Shown here piece after piece: positions 42,838-53,799 of a DNA stretch of 64,000 nt; positions within the stretch are counted from its first letter, which is position 1; every line of letters starts with the position of its first letter. The notes beneath the pieces were generated by a model. The model worked only from the letters and a program-made list of their open reading frames with translations, made no database searches and was not told where the DNA came from. The DNA comes from Mermis nigrescens (Eukaryota > Nematoda > Enoplea > Mermithida > Mermithidae): positions 48,591,591-48,655,590 of the forward strand of contig JAVLUZ010000154.1 of the NCBI GenBank assembly GCA_036768485.1. The letters run 5' to 3'. The translations under genes were made by a program, and so were the position numbers.

Positions 42838-44714
42838 CAGGCGATCAAGTACGGTATGGAACCGCTCGTACGTATTCTATTTTTAGAACAGTCTGCATAA
42901 CCTGATTTGTACCCGGAGAACTTGAATCACAAAAAACGGGCAAAAAGCATGTTTTTTACTCCAGAGTTTAAACTTTGCACCTCCAGCTCTAACTTTGTGT
43001 TCAGTTTCAAAGAAACGCCTTTAAGTGCGATGTGTGATGTTTAAGACGTGCTTTACTAGGAGAGTACTTTGCATGTTCCGATTTTTGACAGAATTTGACA
43101 AATTAAAATTATATAAAAACGTGTTTTTTCGCCCAAGAGCAGAGTGTAAACTTTAAACAGCCAGAACTAACTCCATATTGACTTTATACAAAGGCGATAA
43201 AGTTCTACGTGTGGTCGTTCAAATGTAGTAACTTTTCTATCCGAAAGTTTTTGGCAACTCATAATCGGAGTTGTTGACAGACATAAAGAAGACAAAAATG
43301 TAAGCAAAATCTGTCTCTACATCCCAGATTTTTATATTTGGGATACTATTACACGAAAATTAAGCTTCCGCAAGGCTCTAAAATTAAAGTTAATTTGCAG
43401 TGTACACTTTACACAACCACAGAGTGTAAAGAAAATTTTAGTCGGATTCGTAATTCTGATGTTAATCTGATATCACGATTAACATTTATAAAAAATTAAG
43501 TCTTCATAATGATTTGAAGATAAATAAGCAATAAATGTAAACCGCTTTACACCACTGTTAATTGTAAACAAGCGCGCCCAACTGACGTATCATGTTTGAT
43601 TCCTGGTACATTTTTAGTTTTGATATTATATCCAGACTCATAACTAGAGAAGTTGGCAGAAAAAAACAGAAAAAAACAAGATAGAGTCACCTTTGACACA
43701 CCCAATTTTTCACTGAACACCTCCCGAGAAAGCAAAATACTGATGTAAATAAACGCAATTTCCTGTGTCATGTACCCCTTACACAGTACATTATTTTTAT
43801 TCTATTCGACCTATCCCGACTTCTAAACATAGAAAATTGCGAACACAAAAGAAACAAAAATTTATTTTCCACAATCCACCACATTGTAAACTTTAAAAAT
43901 CTGAAGCTATTGAGTGTTAAGAAATTCGGTTTGGGTCAGTTTGAAGCCTTTAAATCGTTGTACGTCTGTCTATGGAGAACTGCTATTCCGCTAAATATTT
44001 TAGATTCAAAATAGGAAAGAACGTGTTTTTTCGCCCAATTTTACACCCCAAATTAGGAATTTCACACTTCCATTAAATAACTCAATATTGCGTTTTTTAA
44101 ACGCGGTATGCAGCGACATATAGCCCTTATAAGGTACTTTATTTCTATTTCATTCAATTTGTTTTGACTCGGAAAAATTGGCAGAGAAATCTTAGACAAA
44201 ATATAATTTTACATAAATCACTAGAGTGTAAAGTTTAAACCCCTAGATCTAACTCCGTATTGAGTGTACAAAAGTTTGCTGGAAAACAGAAAGTAGCCCT
44301 TAAGCCGTAACACATTTCTATCCGAAATAGTTTCTTGTGACTCATGACCGGAGTTGTTGGCAAACGAAAAGAGGCCGGAATAAGTTTATCACTCTCGGAT
44401 TCTTTACACTCTTCACACTGCCACTTCGGGACTACGTCATATTTCAAAAAAATAAAAAGCTATTAGTTGAGCGTCCAAACAAAATTTTAGAGAACTATAT
44501 GTTATAAAAACAGTAAGACTTTACACGCTCCTTACACACTGGGTAGTAGTAAAAAAACAAAAAACATGTGCAACGAATTTTTTTACTATCTATTTTTTAA
44601 AAAGCCACACCCCCAGGTGTGTCTCGTCACAGATCTAGGGAGGTCAGTTTTTAGGAGTACCTAAGTATATTACAGGACGCGCTAAAGCGCTACCTATGAA
44701 ATAGCCTGTTTCTA

Positions 44715-44885
44715 ACCTAGTGCATGGATTCGCTCGGAAAACTGATATCCTTAATACTGTAGCTCTCAATTTTTCCCTTACTCGACGGAGTTGGTATCAA
44801 TGTTTTTCATTGATATGGCGTGTTGAGCGATGAAGGATTTGGGTGGTAAGGAAAATGGTTTGCCGAGCCAATTAATGCACTAGGT
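44715..44885. mobile_element. MITE with TA duplication (Tc1/mariner-type size and ends)
   Basis: ACCTAGTGCATGGATTCGC at the left and, inverted, ACCTAGTGCATTAATTGGC at the right, with CTCGG following on both; TA on each side. The pair sits between two direct copies of a gcgctacctatga segment (44686-44699 and 44915-44927). Confidence 0.7.
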
Positions 44886-44928
44886 TAAAAAACTATAGGT
44901 AGGTACGCGTTAACGCGCTACCTATGAT

Positions 44929-47212
44929 CATAGGCGTAGCCAGGGGGAGCATTGGGGGCACATGCCCCCCCAAAATTGGTCAGAAATATTGTTGATTTTT
45001 CTGTTGCAATAATGTGTGTCCAGAAAACTGAGTTAGGCAAAAACGTCAAAATTTTTCGGCGCTTCGCGCCGAGTCATATTATTTATTGCTATACAGATCC
45101 AATGAATTTAACAGCTTGAATCAGCTAAAATAATCCAGCACTTCACATCACTTTAGTTATTTAATGCGCTATTTGTTCGTTGAGTGAAATTGCGCAAGCT
45201 TGTTGGAGCATAATAGAACACGTGCGAACATGATTGTGTACCAGTTCGTCTATTCTCTGCTTTGTTTGTCTTTTGTGTACCAGTTTATCTATTCTTTGCT
45301 CTGTTTGTCTTTCTTTACAAGGACACATAATCCTATTTTAAATGAAATGAATGACGAAATTTTCATATGTTTTTGCGCATTTCCTGTCTTCTGAGCCGCA
45401 TTTTGTATAAGGGCTACAGAGGCCTGAAACAGTAAGACAATCTTCATTGGTCATTTTCTATCTTGCAACGACCCGTTTCTGCGACAATATGCAATTAGCA
45501 GAGGTCGAAAAATGCATTTCAGATCATAAGTTTTGTGCAACGAAGTTCATCATTTTAAGTGTTTTTGGCTTGCTTGATTCAGAACCGAGATTTCGCCGAT
45601 TTTGCGAAAATTTTAACGTTACTATTCAACATTAAAATGATTGTTTTACAAAATTTTCCGGGACTCTGCCCCAGACCCCGCTGGGAACGCTTGAGCGCGC
45701 TATTCGCAGACACCCGCGAGCCGTAAAATCTCGTTGTACATGTGCAACGAGATTTTAGGGATAACAAGCCAGGTAAAAGGGTTAGGAATTTCTAAAAATT
45801 TCCGGCGTTTCGTGCCGGCATTAATTTTTCTATTTTGTATGATTTAAGCAGTAAAAATTGAGTTTAAAGTGCAAAAAACGTCAAAATTTTCCGGCGCATA
45901 GCGCCGCCAGTTACTGTTCTTTCTTTTTGCAATGCTCCAGCATTGCATTTAAAAGCCTGAATCACTCGAAGTATCTTCAGACAAAGTTAGTAATTCGCAG
46001 TTTTCTTGTTATAAGCTTGAACAGTCAAATTCGTTTTGTACAAATTTGATAATTTTCTGCTGTCAGACTATTAGTATTAACAGAGCTACAAAATGTTAAG
46101 GACGGTGAAAAATGACTAAACTTCTTGGCACTTTGCGCCACTTATGATTTCCGGACTGCTTGTCAATAGAAAGGCCATAAATTCTAAATGAAAACGGTAG
46201 AAATTCCAAAAATTTTCGGCTTTTCGCGCCGCTTTACACGTTTTGTATTTTTGATCGTGAGAAATCCATAAATTAGCTAGGCTACAACACTAAAGGTTGA
46301 AAAACTCAGTTTTATCATACATACCGTTCAGTGGTTTTTTGTCCACGGCAAAGATTTTTCCCGATGTACAAAGACTTTTCGGGACCGTCTTTGTACATGT
46401 ACAACGATTTTTGAGAAGACAAAAATTGCAAAAAAGGTCTGAAATTCGCGAAAATTTTCGGCACGACGCGCCAAAATGATTAATTGTGTGTTCTATCTAT
46501 ATATCATTATAATGGCAGAAATTGCATTTCAAAGGGGGAAATGTTAAACTTTTCGGCGTTTCGCGCCGTTTTAAGACGATTCTTAGCGATTTTTGCCCTT
46601 AGAGACCCAGAAATTAGCTAAAATACACTACCAAAAGTTGAACAACTCTGTTTTTACCACACTAAAATCGCTACTGTACCATATTATAGAACCCAAAAAT
46701 TTGTGTGTACAAAATGTACAAACTTTTTGGGATGACAAAAACTGTAAAAAGATGTACAATTCCCAAAAAATTTTGACGCCTCGCGCCGAAATGAGTAATT
46801 GTTTGTCCTATATGGTAAATTTTGTTTGTTTAAATTTTTTTAAAATTAAATTTTGTCCTGAATGGCAGAATTTGCATTTAGAATGGAAAAACGTCAAATT
46901 TTTCGCGCTTCGCGCCGTTTTAAGACAATTTTTAGTAATTTTTAGCGTCAGAAACCAAGAACTTAGCTAAAATACAGTACCAAAGATCTAAAACCCTGTT
47001 TTACCACACTAAAATCGCTACTGTACTATAGCATAGTACACAAAAATTTGCAAATACAAAATGTACAAAGACTTATGGGGACCATCTTTGTACATGTACA
47101 AACGGACCTTGTACAAAAAACACAGATAACGTTACTAGCATTCAATTCTTAATTAGTCTTGAAAAATTTTTGTCTATGCGTCCCCCGTACCAAAATCCTG
47201 GCTACGCCTCTG
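44929..47212 (+). mobile_element. Non-autonomous hAT element, 2.28 kb, intact ends
   Basis: Perfect 8-bp duplication CCTATGAT (44921-44928 and 47213-47220). Ends CATAGGCGTAGCCAGG and, inverted, CAGAGGCGTAGCCAGG (15 of 16). Carries at least nine copies of a GGCGC-TTC-GCGCC hairpin, two to three tandem ~350-bp units (landmark gcgccgttttaagac at 46565 and 46913), repeated TTTGTACATGTACAAA palindromes and a 39-bp tandem duplication (45236-45313). No transposase; a short frame (MIVYQFVYSLLCLSF) is shared with 29.5 kb but unrecognised. Confidence 0.92.
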
Positions 47213-47220
47213 CCTATGAT

Positions 47221-47640
47221 ACAGGGTGACCCACAAAAGAGGCTGCATTCCGATTTAATTGGTCATAACTTAGGTAATGTGAACATAAAACTTCAGGATT
47301 AGCTGCACTTCATAGATAAACATGTCTTTGTTTGAACCGCGCCAAAAATTCTGGCCAGCTGCCATTGCCAGCGGTTTGTGCATGGCAATTTGAAATTTGT
47401 TTTAATTTTTACACAACTTCGTCTATAAATGCTCCTTCCTGATCTCAAACGCTCTGAGCGTTAATTGTGTGAAAGTGTAGCCCGTCAATTCCTTCTTTTC
47501 AGGAATGATTAGTTTCAAGTGCATTAAATAAATGGGTCTAGTAACAAAAAGATTCGCTTTCTAAGCATTTTTTTAATTTTGAGCTAATCATCGTCATAGT
47601 TGGCACGTACCATATTATACTTGGACACCCCTAACACACT
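47221..47640 (+). other. Possible mariner-like MITE
   Basis: Starts TACAGGGTGACCCACAAAAG, a common start for mariner/DD37-type elements, and a ggacacccc string near 47625 could be the other end. The termini match poorly, so this is weak. Confidence 0.3.
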
Positions 47641-49987
47641 GTGCACTCCTTCAGCTATAACGGAGCGGGCACATCTGTGATGAGCACTTTTTAAAAAAGA
47701 CAGATAATGAAAAATTCGATGTGGGCGTTTTTAATTTTTCTTTACAATGAATATTAAGTTTGTAATGAGTGTGTAAAGTTTTTGCGTAACGTTATAACAT
47801 ATAGCAACTTTTGATGGTTTTTTAGCCACGTTGTACACAACTCAGTGTAAATGCCGTATATAATTTGATGTTTAAGACTTGTAGAGAATCAAATTACGTA
47901 GAACGTCAATTTTTTGTTTTCTGAAATTCGCATTAGTTCTCGAGAGGGAGTGTAAAGAGCGCAAAAAATGCTAGTGTAAAGACAGATTTTGTTAGCGTTT
48001 TTTACTTTTTTCGGTCTGCCAACAACTCCGGATGTGAGTCCCAAAAAATTTTTTCTGATAGAAATGTACTAGGACCTAGAGGCTACCTTCGGCGTATCTG
48101 CAAACTTTTTTACACTAAATACGAAGTTGCATCCAGGGGTTTAAAGTTTACACTCTAGTAGATAGCATAAAAATCGGGTTTTGTCACAGATTTTTCCACT
48201 AACGTTTTCAGTTGTAATTCAGGACAAGTTGAATATTATAAAAATAAAGTACATTCAAAGGGCTACTCGTTGCAGTAAACCGCGTCTTAAATAACTCAAT
48301 ATTGAGTTATTTCTGGAGGTGTAAAATTCGAAATTAGGTGTAACTATTGAACGAAATAACACGTTCCTTTTCCCTTTTTTGATTGGTCAATATCTCAAAT
48401 CGGATGTTGAACAGAAGTTTTTCGCACACGAACGTACTACAATTCGAATGTTACAAACCGGCCTGAAGCCGAATTCCTTCACACTCAATGGGGAGTTAGG
48501 TTCAGATTTTTAAAGTTTACAATGTGAGGGATAGTGAAAAAATACGATTTAGTCCCTTTTTTGGTCGGCTTTCTCTCCGTTTAGAAGTCGGGATAGGACG
48601 AATAGAATAAAAATGAAGAACTTTCTAAGGGGTACGTGTCACAGTAAATTGTATTTATTTATCATAAATATTGAGCTTTTCGGGAGGTGTAAAGTCAAAA
48701 ATCGGGGGTGTTAAACGTGTTTATGTCATGTTGTTTTCTGTCAACTTCTCCTGTTATGAGTCTGGACATGATCACAAGTTTAAAAATGTACCAAGAATCA
48801 AGGGTCATACGTAAGTTGGGCGCATTTGTTTACACTGAACAGTGGTGTGAAGTAGTTTTCTATGTAACATTCATTTGTCTTTTAGACCATTGTGAAGAGT
48901 CAATTTTTCCATACATATTGATCGTAACATAAGAGTGATATGAGAATTACGAGTCCGACTTAGATCTTATTTGCACTCGGCGGCTGTCTAAACTTTATAC
49001 TGAAAATTAAGTTTACTTCTAGAGTGTTGCAAAAGCTTCTTTTTAAAAATTCTATGCAAAGTCAAAATTGCGAATTTGACTGTTAGTTTTATCTACACCC
49101 TGTATATTGTAAAGTTTATACTATTCAATTATTGTTGATATGAAAAGTTTACACTACAAATTTATTTTACTTTCCAAAGCATTGCAAAACGTAAATTTTT
49201 TTCGAAATATGTTCCGTAAGTCCAGGATTACGAATCTGGCTGCATGCGTCCTTTGCATCCCACAGTCATGCTAAGTTTACACTGAAATTAATTTTACTTC
49301 TAAAGCGTTGCAAAAGCTTAATTTTTTCAAAATGTTCCATGTAACGTCAGGGTTATGAATCTGACTGTAAGTGTTCTTTACACTCATTAGTTGCGTAATG
49401 TTTACGCTGAAAACATTTGATCCGTTTTGATAAGGTAAAAAGTGATTATGCTTAAAAATATAATGCTGATGTTCAAAACATTATTGTTTTCTGCGTTCTT
49501 GGACTGCTGTAACTATTGTGGCATCTTACTCGTATGTGTTTATTGGCTGATTTACTCAAATCATGCTAATTAAAAGTAGGGTGCTAGCGAAGAAAAATGC
49601 ACCGATGGAACAAAAAGGACGTATGTACTTGGAATTGCGGATTATTAAAGACATAAATGGAGGGGACTAGGAACAAGTCACCTATGCGCTCAAAAAAATC
49701 ATAAAAATCTGCTAAAGCAACAAAAAATCGAAGTACATTCTGCGGCCTCTGAAAAAAGAAGGCGTCCTCTCAAAATACTTTTCAATTGTGTTTGGTGAAG
49801 AGCTTGGAAGGAAACCTTGGCCTGTGTAAAGTAGCCGATTTAGCTTGAGATCAGTGCCACATTTTCATTGCAATATTTAATCGAGATTAAGTTAAAAGGC
49901 TCAATAGGTGAATTATGACAATCGTATCATACTGTTTATTATGGCTGTGCAGTAAGACATGTTATGATAGCGTGATAAGATTAAGGA

Positions 49988-51328
49988 CAGTGCCGCTCAA
50001 AAGTTTAAGGCCATCCACGGTTTTAACGCAGTGTCTGTTTTAATCGTAAATTTTTAACTCATTATTGTTCGCGAGTTTCAAAATTGAACAGAACGATAGA
50101 TAAGAAGTATCATCAATTGAAAGTCAACAAAAAAGAATCGACTAGAAGGAAATACGATGGCCTTCAGCTTGAATTAATGCTTGTATACAAAGTGTTAACG
50201 AATTGATCAATTTGACGCATTTTTTGGGATTGAACCCAAGATTTTCTTCATTTTAAATTATTTTTGCTCGTAAAATGCGCTTGGGAATTACGTTCCTGAA
50301 GTTTTCCTTGCATAATTCACCAAATGTTTTTTATTAGATTGAGTTCCTGGGACTGTAGGGGTCAGGATAATAAAGGCAATCCCTGCCCACAAAATATGCT
50401 ACAGTGGTTTTTGCGTTGTATTTTTGATCAATCATCACCCTTCTGGTAAAAAATGTCTTTGATCTTTTTTCTGAGACAGTCACCAAAGAAGGAACCAAGT
50501 GCTCCTTAGTTAAACAAATATATGAAGTGGTTGTAAATTTTGGGTTGGAAGGAAATAAAATTAAATCAGAAAATCATGGCTCCGAATGGACTCGAGACCA
50601 AAACACTGCATTCTCTTCTGTGTTTGACGCTTCCGGTCATGCATTTGACATTTTATATTTGTGAACGTCTGCGGACAAAAACCCTTAATTTCAAAGTGAA
50701 ACCTTTGAACAATCGAGCAAAGTCCAACGAACGAAATTTCGAGCAAAAATCAATCCGTTTTTTCTGTTAAACTCGATCGCATAAGAACTTTATGACGATC
50801 CAATTATACGGCCAAGATACTGACCAATTGTCTGCCTCAAAACCAATGGTCCCCAATCAATAGACAATTCACCCTGAATGTCAGGAGCGGTCAGACGTCA
50901 ATTTTTAAAGAAGTTCGCTTTAGACCACTTAGTTCTTTAGTGGCCAATTTAGAGGACCGCCCCGGTTCGAGAAAGATCAGTAAAGGAATCGAACTGTTTG
51001 TGTTTCTTATGTTTGTTTTGTGTGACACATTAAATTATATTGAAACATTCAGCTATCACTCTTTGGAATAGTTTAGTATCCTAAAACATAGACTCGATTT
51101 TTGATCAAAAGACCAACAAAATGGAGCGGAATTAACCCGTAATAAATCAGCTAGTAGTTGACAAAATTCCGAATGACTAAACTTCTTGAAATCAGCGGAG
51201 AAAACTGATCTAGAAACTTTTTCAAAGTGAAATTTAGGCCTTTTAATTTCACAGTCAAAAGTGATTTTAAAACCCAATGGATTTTGGAGTTATCAGTCAG
51301 AGTGGCCTTAAATTTTTGAGCGGCACTG
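49988..51328 (-). mobile_element. Tc1/mariner-type element, 1.34 kb, dead
   Basis: Ends CAGTGCCGCTCAAAAGTTTA and, inverted, CAGTGCCGCTCAAAAATTTA. TA follows on the right (51329-51330); on the left the flank reads GA, probably mutated. The length is typical for Tc1. The transposase relic runs on the minus strand inside. Confidence 0.9.
50230..51000 (-). pseudogene. Tc1-like transposase relic
   Basis: Fragments in shifting minus-strand frames line up with a Tc1 transposase from N- to C-terminus. PGRSSKLATKEL (about 50970-50940) resembles the GRPRKL hinge. LTAPDIQGELSIDWGPLVLR and QTIGQYLGRIIGSS (about 50900-50795) resemble the second helix-turn-helix. NRKNGLIFARNFVRWTLLDC (about 50770-50710) follows. 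Finally LNLIKNIW, a stop, then IMQGKLQERN (about 50350-50270) resembles the LNPIEN-W box. The catalytic Glu of that box reads Lys, and there are stops and frameshifts throughout, so it is inactive. Confidence 0.82.
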
Positions 51329-51601
51329 TAGCTAGGTGCACTATTTTTCTGCACGGTTATCTCGCTCATTCTTCTTGCGCCGCGTGTCCTAAATTTCCTA
51401 AATTTCTTGGTGCTAATCTGTTTGCGCATCTTTAGCGCCCTACAGCTCTTCAATACACTTGTAACAGCGGTTGTTCGGACTTCAATTCAGGTAAGGTTAG
51501 GAAGCAGAATGATTTGTCGTTTTCTTTACCTAGAGTATTGACAGTTTGATGTTTAAGAAATAAAGTATTGTGTTATTTATTTCTCAAACTGAGGCCACAA
51601 C

Positions 51602-51754
51602 CGTACATGGGTAGCAAGAAAATGTTGGGGTCTGGTTGGATTAAATCACCAAAAATGTTACTAAAAATATAATTCTGGGGGCCTTCAATAATTTGCGGGT
51701 TTTTCCATCTTCTGGCAGTGCAACTCCCCTAAAAATCCCATACGCCAACTTGTG
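51602..51754 (+). mobile_element. Small hAT-type MITE (153 bp)
   Basis: Perfect 8-bp duplication GCCACAAC (51594-51601 and 51755-51762). Left end CGTACATGGGTAGCAAG, right end inverted CACAAGTTGGCGTATGGG. A similar body occurs at 62036-62167. Confidence 0.8.
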
Positions 51755-52027
51755 GCCACAACTACGATCTGTAGGCCGCAGATTATACTTCGATTTTTGT
51801 GTTGCTTAGAGAAATCATGATTTTTATCAGATTCTTACGAGTTTTTCGAGCGCATAGGTGACTTTTTACTATTCCCCTCCTTTTATATCTTCAATAATCC
51901 GCAACTCCAAGTACATTCGTCCTTTTTTCCGTCGAAGCATTTTTCTTTGATAGTCTGGAAAAATTTATCTGCATAAAGCAAGTGCAATATTCCGCAGAAA
52001 CGTTTCGATAACACGTATGGTTAATTT

Positions 52028-52224
52028 CAGGGGTGGATTTAGGGGGGCGGGGGGCGGCCGCCCTCCTTCCCCCCATAGGTCGAAAATAGTGCGCAAAATT
52101 AAGGATTTTGGAGCGATTTTGAGCGATTTTCGGGTTGAAACGGCTAATTTTTCCGCCCAAGTCGGGGTTCCGTCCCCTCCTTAGGGGTACCGCCCCCCTT
52201 AGGAAAATCCTGGATCCGCCACTG
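52028..52224 (+). mobile_element. hAT MITE (197 bp), CAGTGGCGGATCCAGG-type ends
   Basis: Left end CAGGGGTGGATTTAGG, right end inverted CAGTGGCGGATCCAGG. Flanks GTTAATTT (52020-52027) and GTGAATTT (52225-52232), 7 of 8. Interior keeps ggggcggccgccctcc and the 'ggggtaccgccccc' end, so it is a deletion derivative of the 22697-23772 type. Confidence 0.88.
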
Positions 52225-52232
52225 GTGAATTT

Positions 52233-52970
52233 ATCAATGAAATGAGAATCCCTATTTAATGTCGGTCGTTTTCCTCCAAGGCTTAAGCTATTTACTCCGA
52301 CCTCTGAATTTCGGGCAACAAATTGCGTCTAAGGATATTTTAATTAATTTTTTGTTATTTTTAGCCAATAGAAGAAGACCACTAACCATCTATTCCGTCC
52401 TCTATGACGAACAAGCCATGTTCTTTTCAACCTAAGATTAATTTGTGATTCTCGAGTTAATAATTCCCTAAATTTTACAGCAACAAAAATTACTGATTGA
52501 AATAATATTTTTCTACAATATACACATAAAAACGCGCAAATTAAGGCCTTTAAATCCTGATAACTCTACGAATTTTTATATGAGCATAGAGCCAATAAAT
52601 ACGTGTGTTTTAAAGAGCTCTATCCAAGACATGTATAAGCCTTGTATAATCATAATAACTCTTCTTTCTGCAGTCTCAAAAAACTCAAATTTATAATAAA
52701 ATTTTCCAATATCATTAATTTTTATTGAATTTCTCCCAGTTTTCCGAAATCAAATCGAGTTGTTCCCTAATTTGTTATAATAAATACGGTATTGAAATTA
52801 ATGAATTGTATCTAATAAACATAACATGAACGCGCATCATACTATAAGGCGCACAGTGATATTTCGAGAAAGAAACGATCATTTCTATGGAGCTGAGTGA
52901 AACAAGCCCACGCCCACATGAGCTTACGAGCAGACACGCGAACGAGGTGAGGCCTGGTTGAACCTCCCAC
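52233..52970. other. AT-rich stretch, nothing recognised
   Basis: No repeat family, structured site or domain-bearing frame seen. Confidence 0.6.
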
Positions 52971-53215
52971 AATGTGAGAACTTGGGAAATTAAGTAGGAA
53001 AAAGAGGCAAAATGAACCGCTAAAAGAGAAGGAAACCGAGAATTCTTTTCAAAAGTACTTGAAATCGATCAGAATAACTGTGGAAACAATGCAGTATCAA
53101 CTCTATTTAGCATTTATGCCTGTTTTTGAGATAATTTCGGTCCAAAATCGCACTAAATGCCTCCCTCGCAGACTGACCGAGCCCCAGGGCGACCACGCTC
53201 CGCGTTGCTAGCTTA
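52971..53215 (-). repeat. Family D repeat, inverted
   Basis: aggcaaaatgaaccgc, cagaataactgtgg, tagcatttatgcctgttttt and the C-rich start appear in inverted order relative to 19433-19720. Confidence 0.6.
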
Positions 53216-53799
53216 GTACCTATATGATATTTGTATTTCAGGTGCTACTTACCTAAAATGTTAAATATTCAACTTAAAACCTGGAAGCGCACTGCGCGTT
53301 TTTAGGTTAGAAAAGTTTCAAAGGTTAAAAAATCACGAATATGCAAAAACCCCAATTCTTGACATTTAACACAAAATTGCTTGGAACTGAGGAAACCTAG
53401 TTCAGGAATGAGATTCTAGGGCTAACATATTTGATCTCGTATTTGATAACGTCGATCGAGAAATTCTTCAATGCTTCAACAAGGGACAATTTATTTGTTG
53501 TTTGAAATATCCGCTCGCCCATTCCAATGGCTATTTGTAATCTTCACGTTAGCATCAAAGTTTTGAAGTTTATCGGCGTTTATTTGTTAATTGATTCGAT
53601 TCGATTTTCGATTTGATTCTGTTTTGAGATTTGTCTTTTACTCATCTATTCGATTCAGAGTCGTATTCTTATTTAGAAATATATGCCACGTCGCCAAGAA
53701 ATGTTTTTGCTTAGCTCGGGCAATGGTGATAAGATATTATTGCTTAAAATCCTCAATTAAGTTCAGCAGGGATAATGGGCAGTAGTGATAATGCGTCGA
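53216..53799. other. AT-rich stretch with ttcgattcga-type simple sequence
   Basis: 53585-53660 has a degenerate (TTCGAT)n run. Nothing else recognised. Confidence 0.5.

Larger units (their letters stand above)
41446..49782. repeat. Giant palindrome with satellite-array arms (family H) and family-F ends
   Basis: Left arm about 41446-44700, right arm about 47630-49782, inverted. Matching landmarks include gctagtaacctacttttc (41577) against gtaggg..gctagcg inverted (49576), repeated gtgtaaactttaca blocks, 'ctcataac(c)ggagaagttgg' blocks, and the ttattatctattttttaaaaag terminal block (44600; inverted 47690). The arms are tandem imperfect units of about 150-175 bp. The left arm is longer and holds a family-A MITE (42584-42837). 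The spacer holds a TA-flanked MITE and an intact hAT element. Confidence 0.75.
49583..51953. mobile_element. Family F element, compact copy with ~180-bp terminal inverted repeats
   Basis: Left terminal repeat about 49583-49765, right about 51774-51953 (inverted): ctagcgaagaaaaatgc, cggattattaaagacataaa, ggggactagg, gtcacctatgcgctc, tctgcggcc in matching order. The interior is split by a Tc1-like element (49988-51328) and a small MITE (51602-51754). A block with gtttgcgcatctttagcgcc (51419) recurs at 39445 and, inverted, at 7735. No coding sequence of its own seen. Confidence 0.78.

Noticed and set aside
47221..47640. mariner-like start TACAGGGTGACCC
   Set aside because: Only one convincing end; the proposed partner near 47625 matches poorly. 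Listed at low confidence only.
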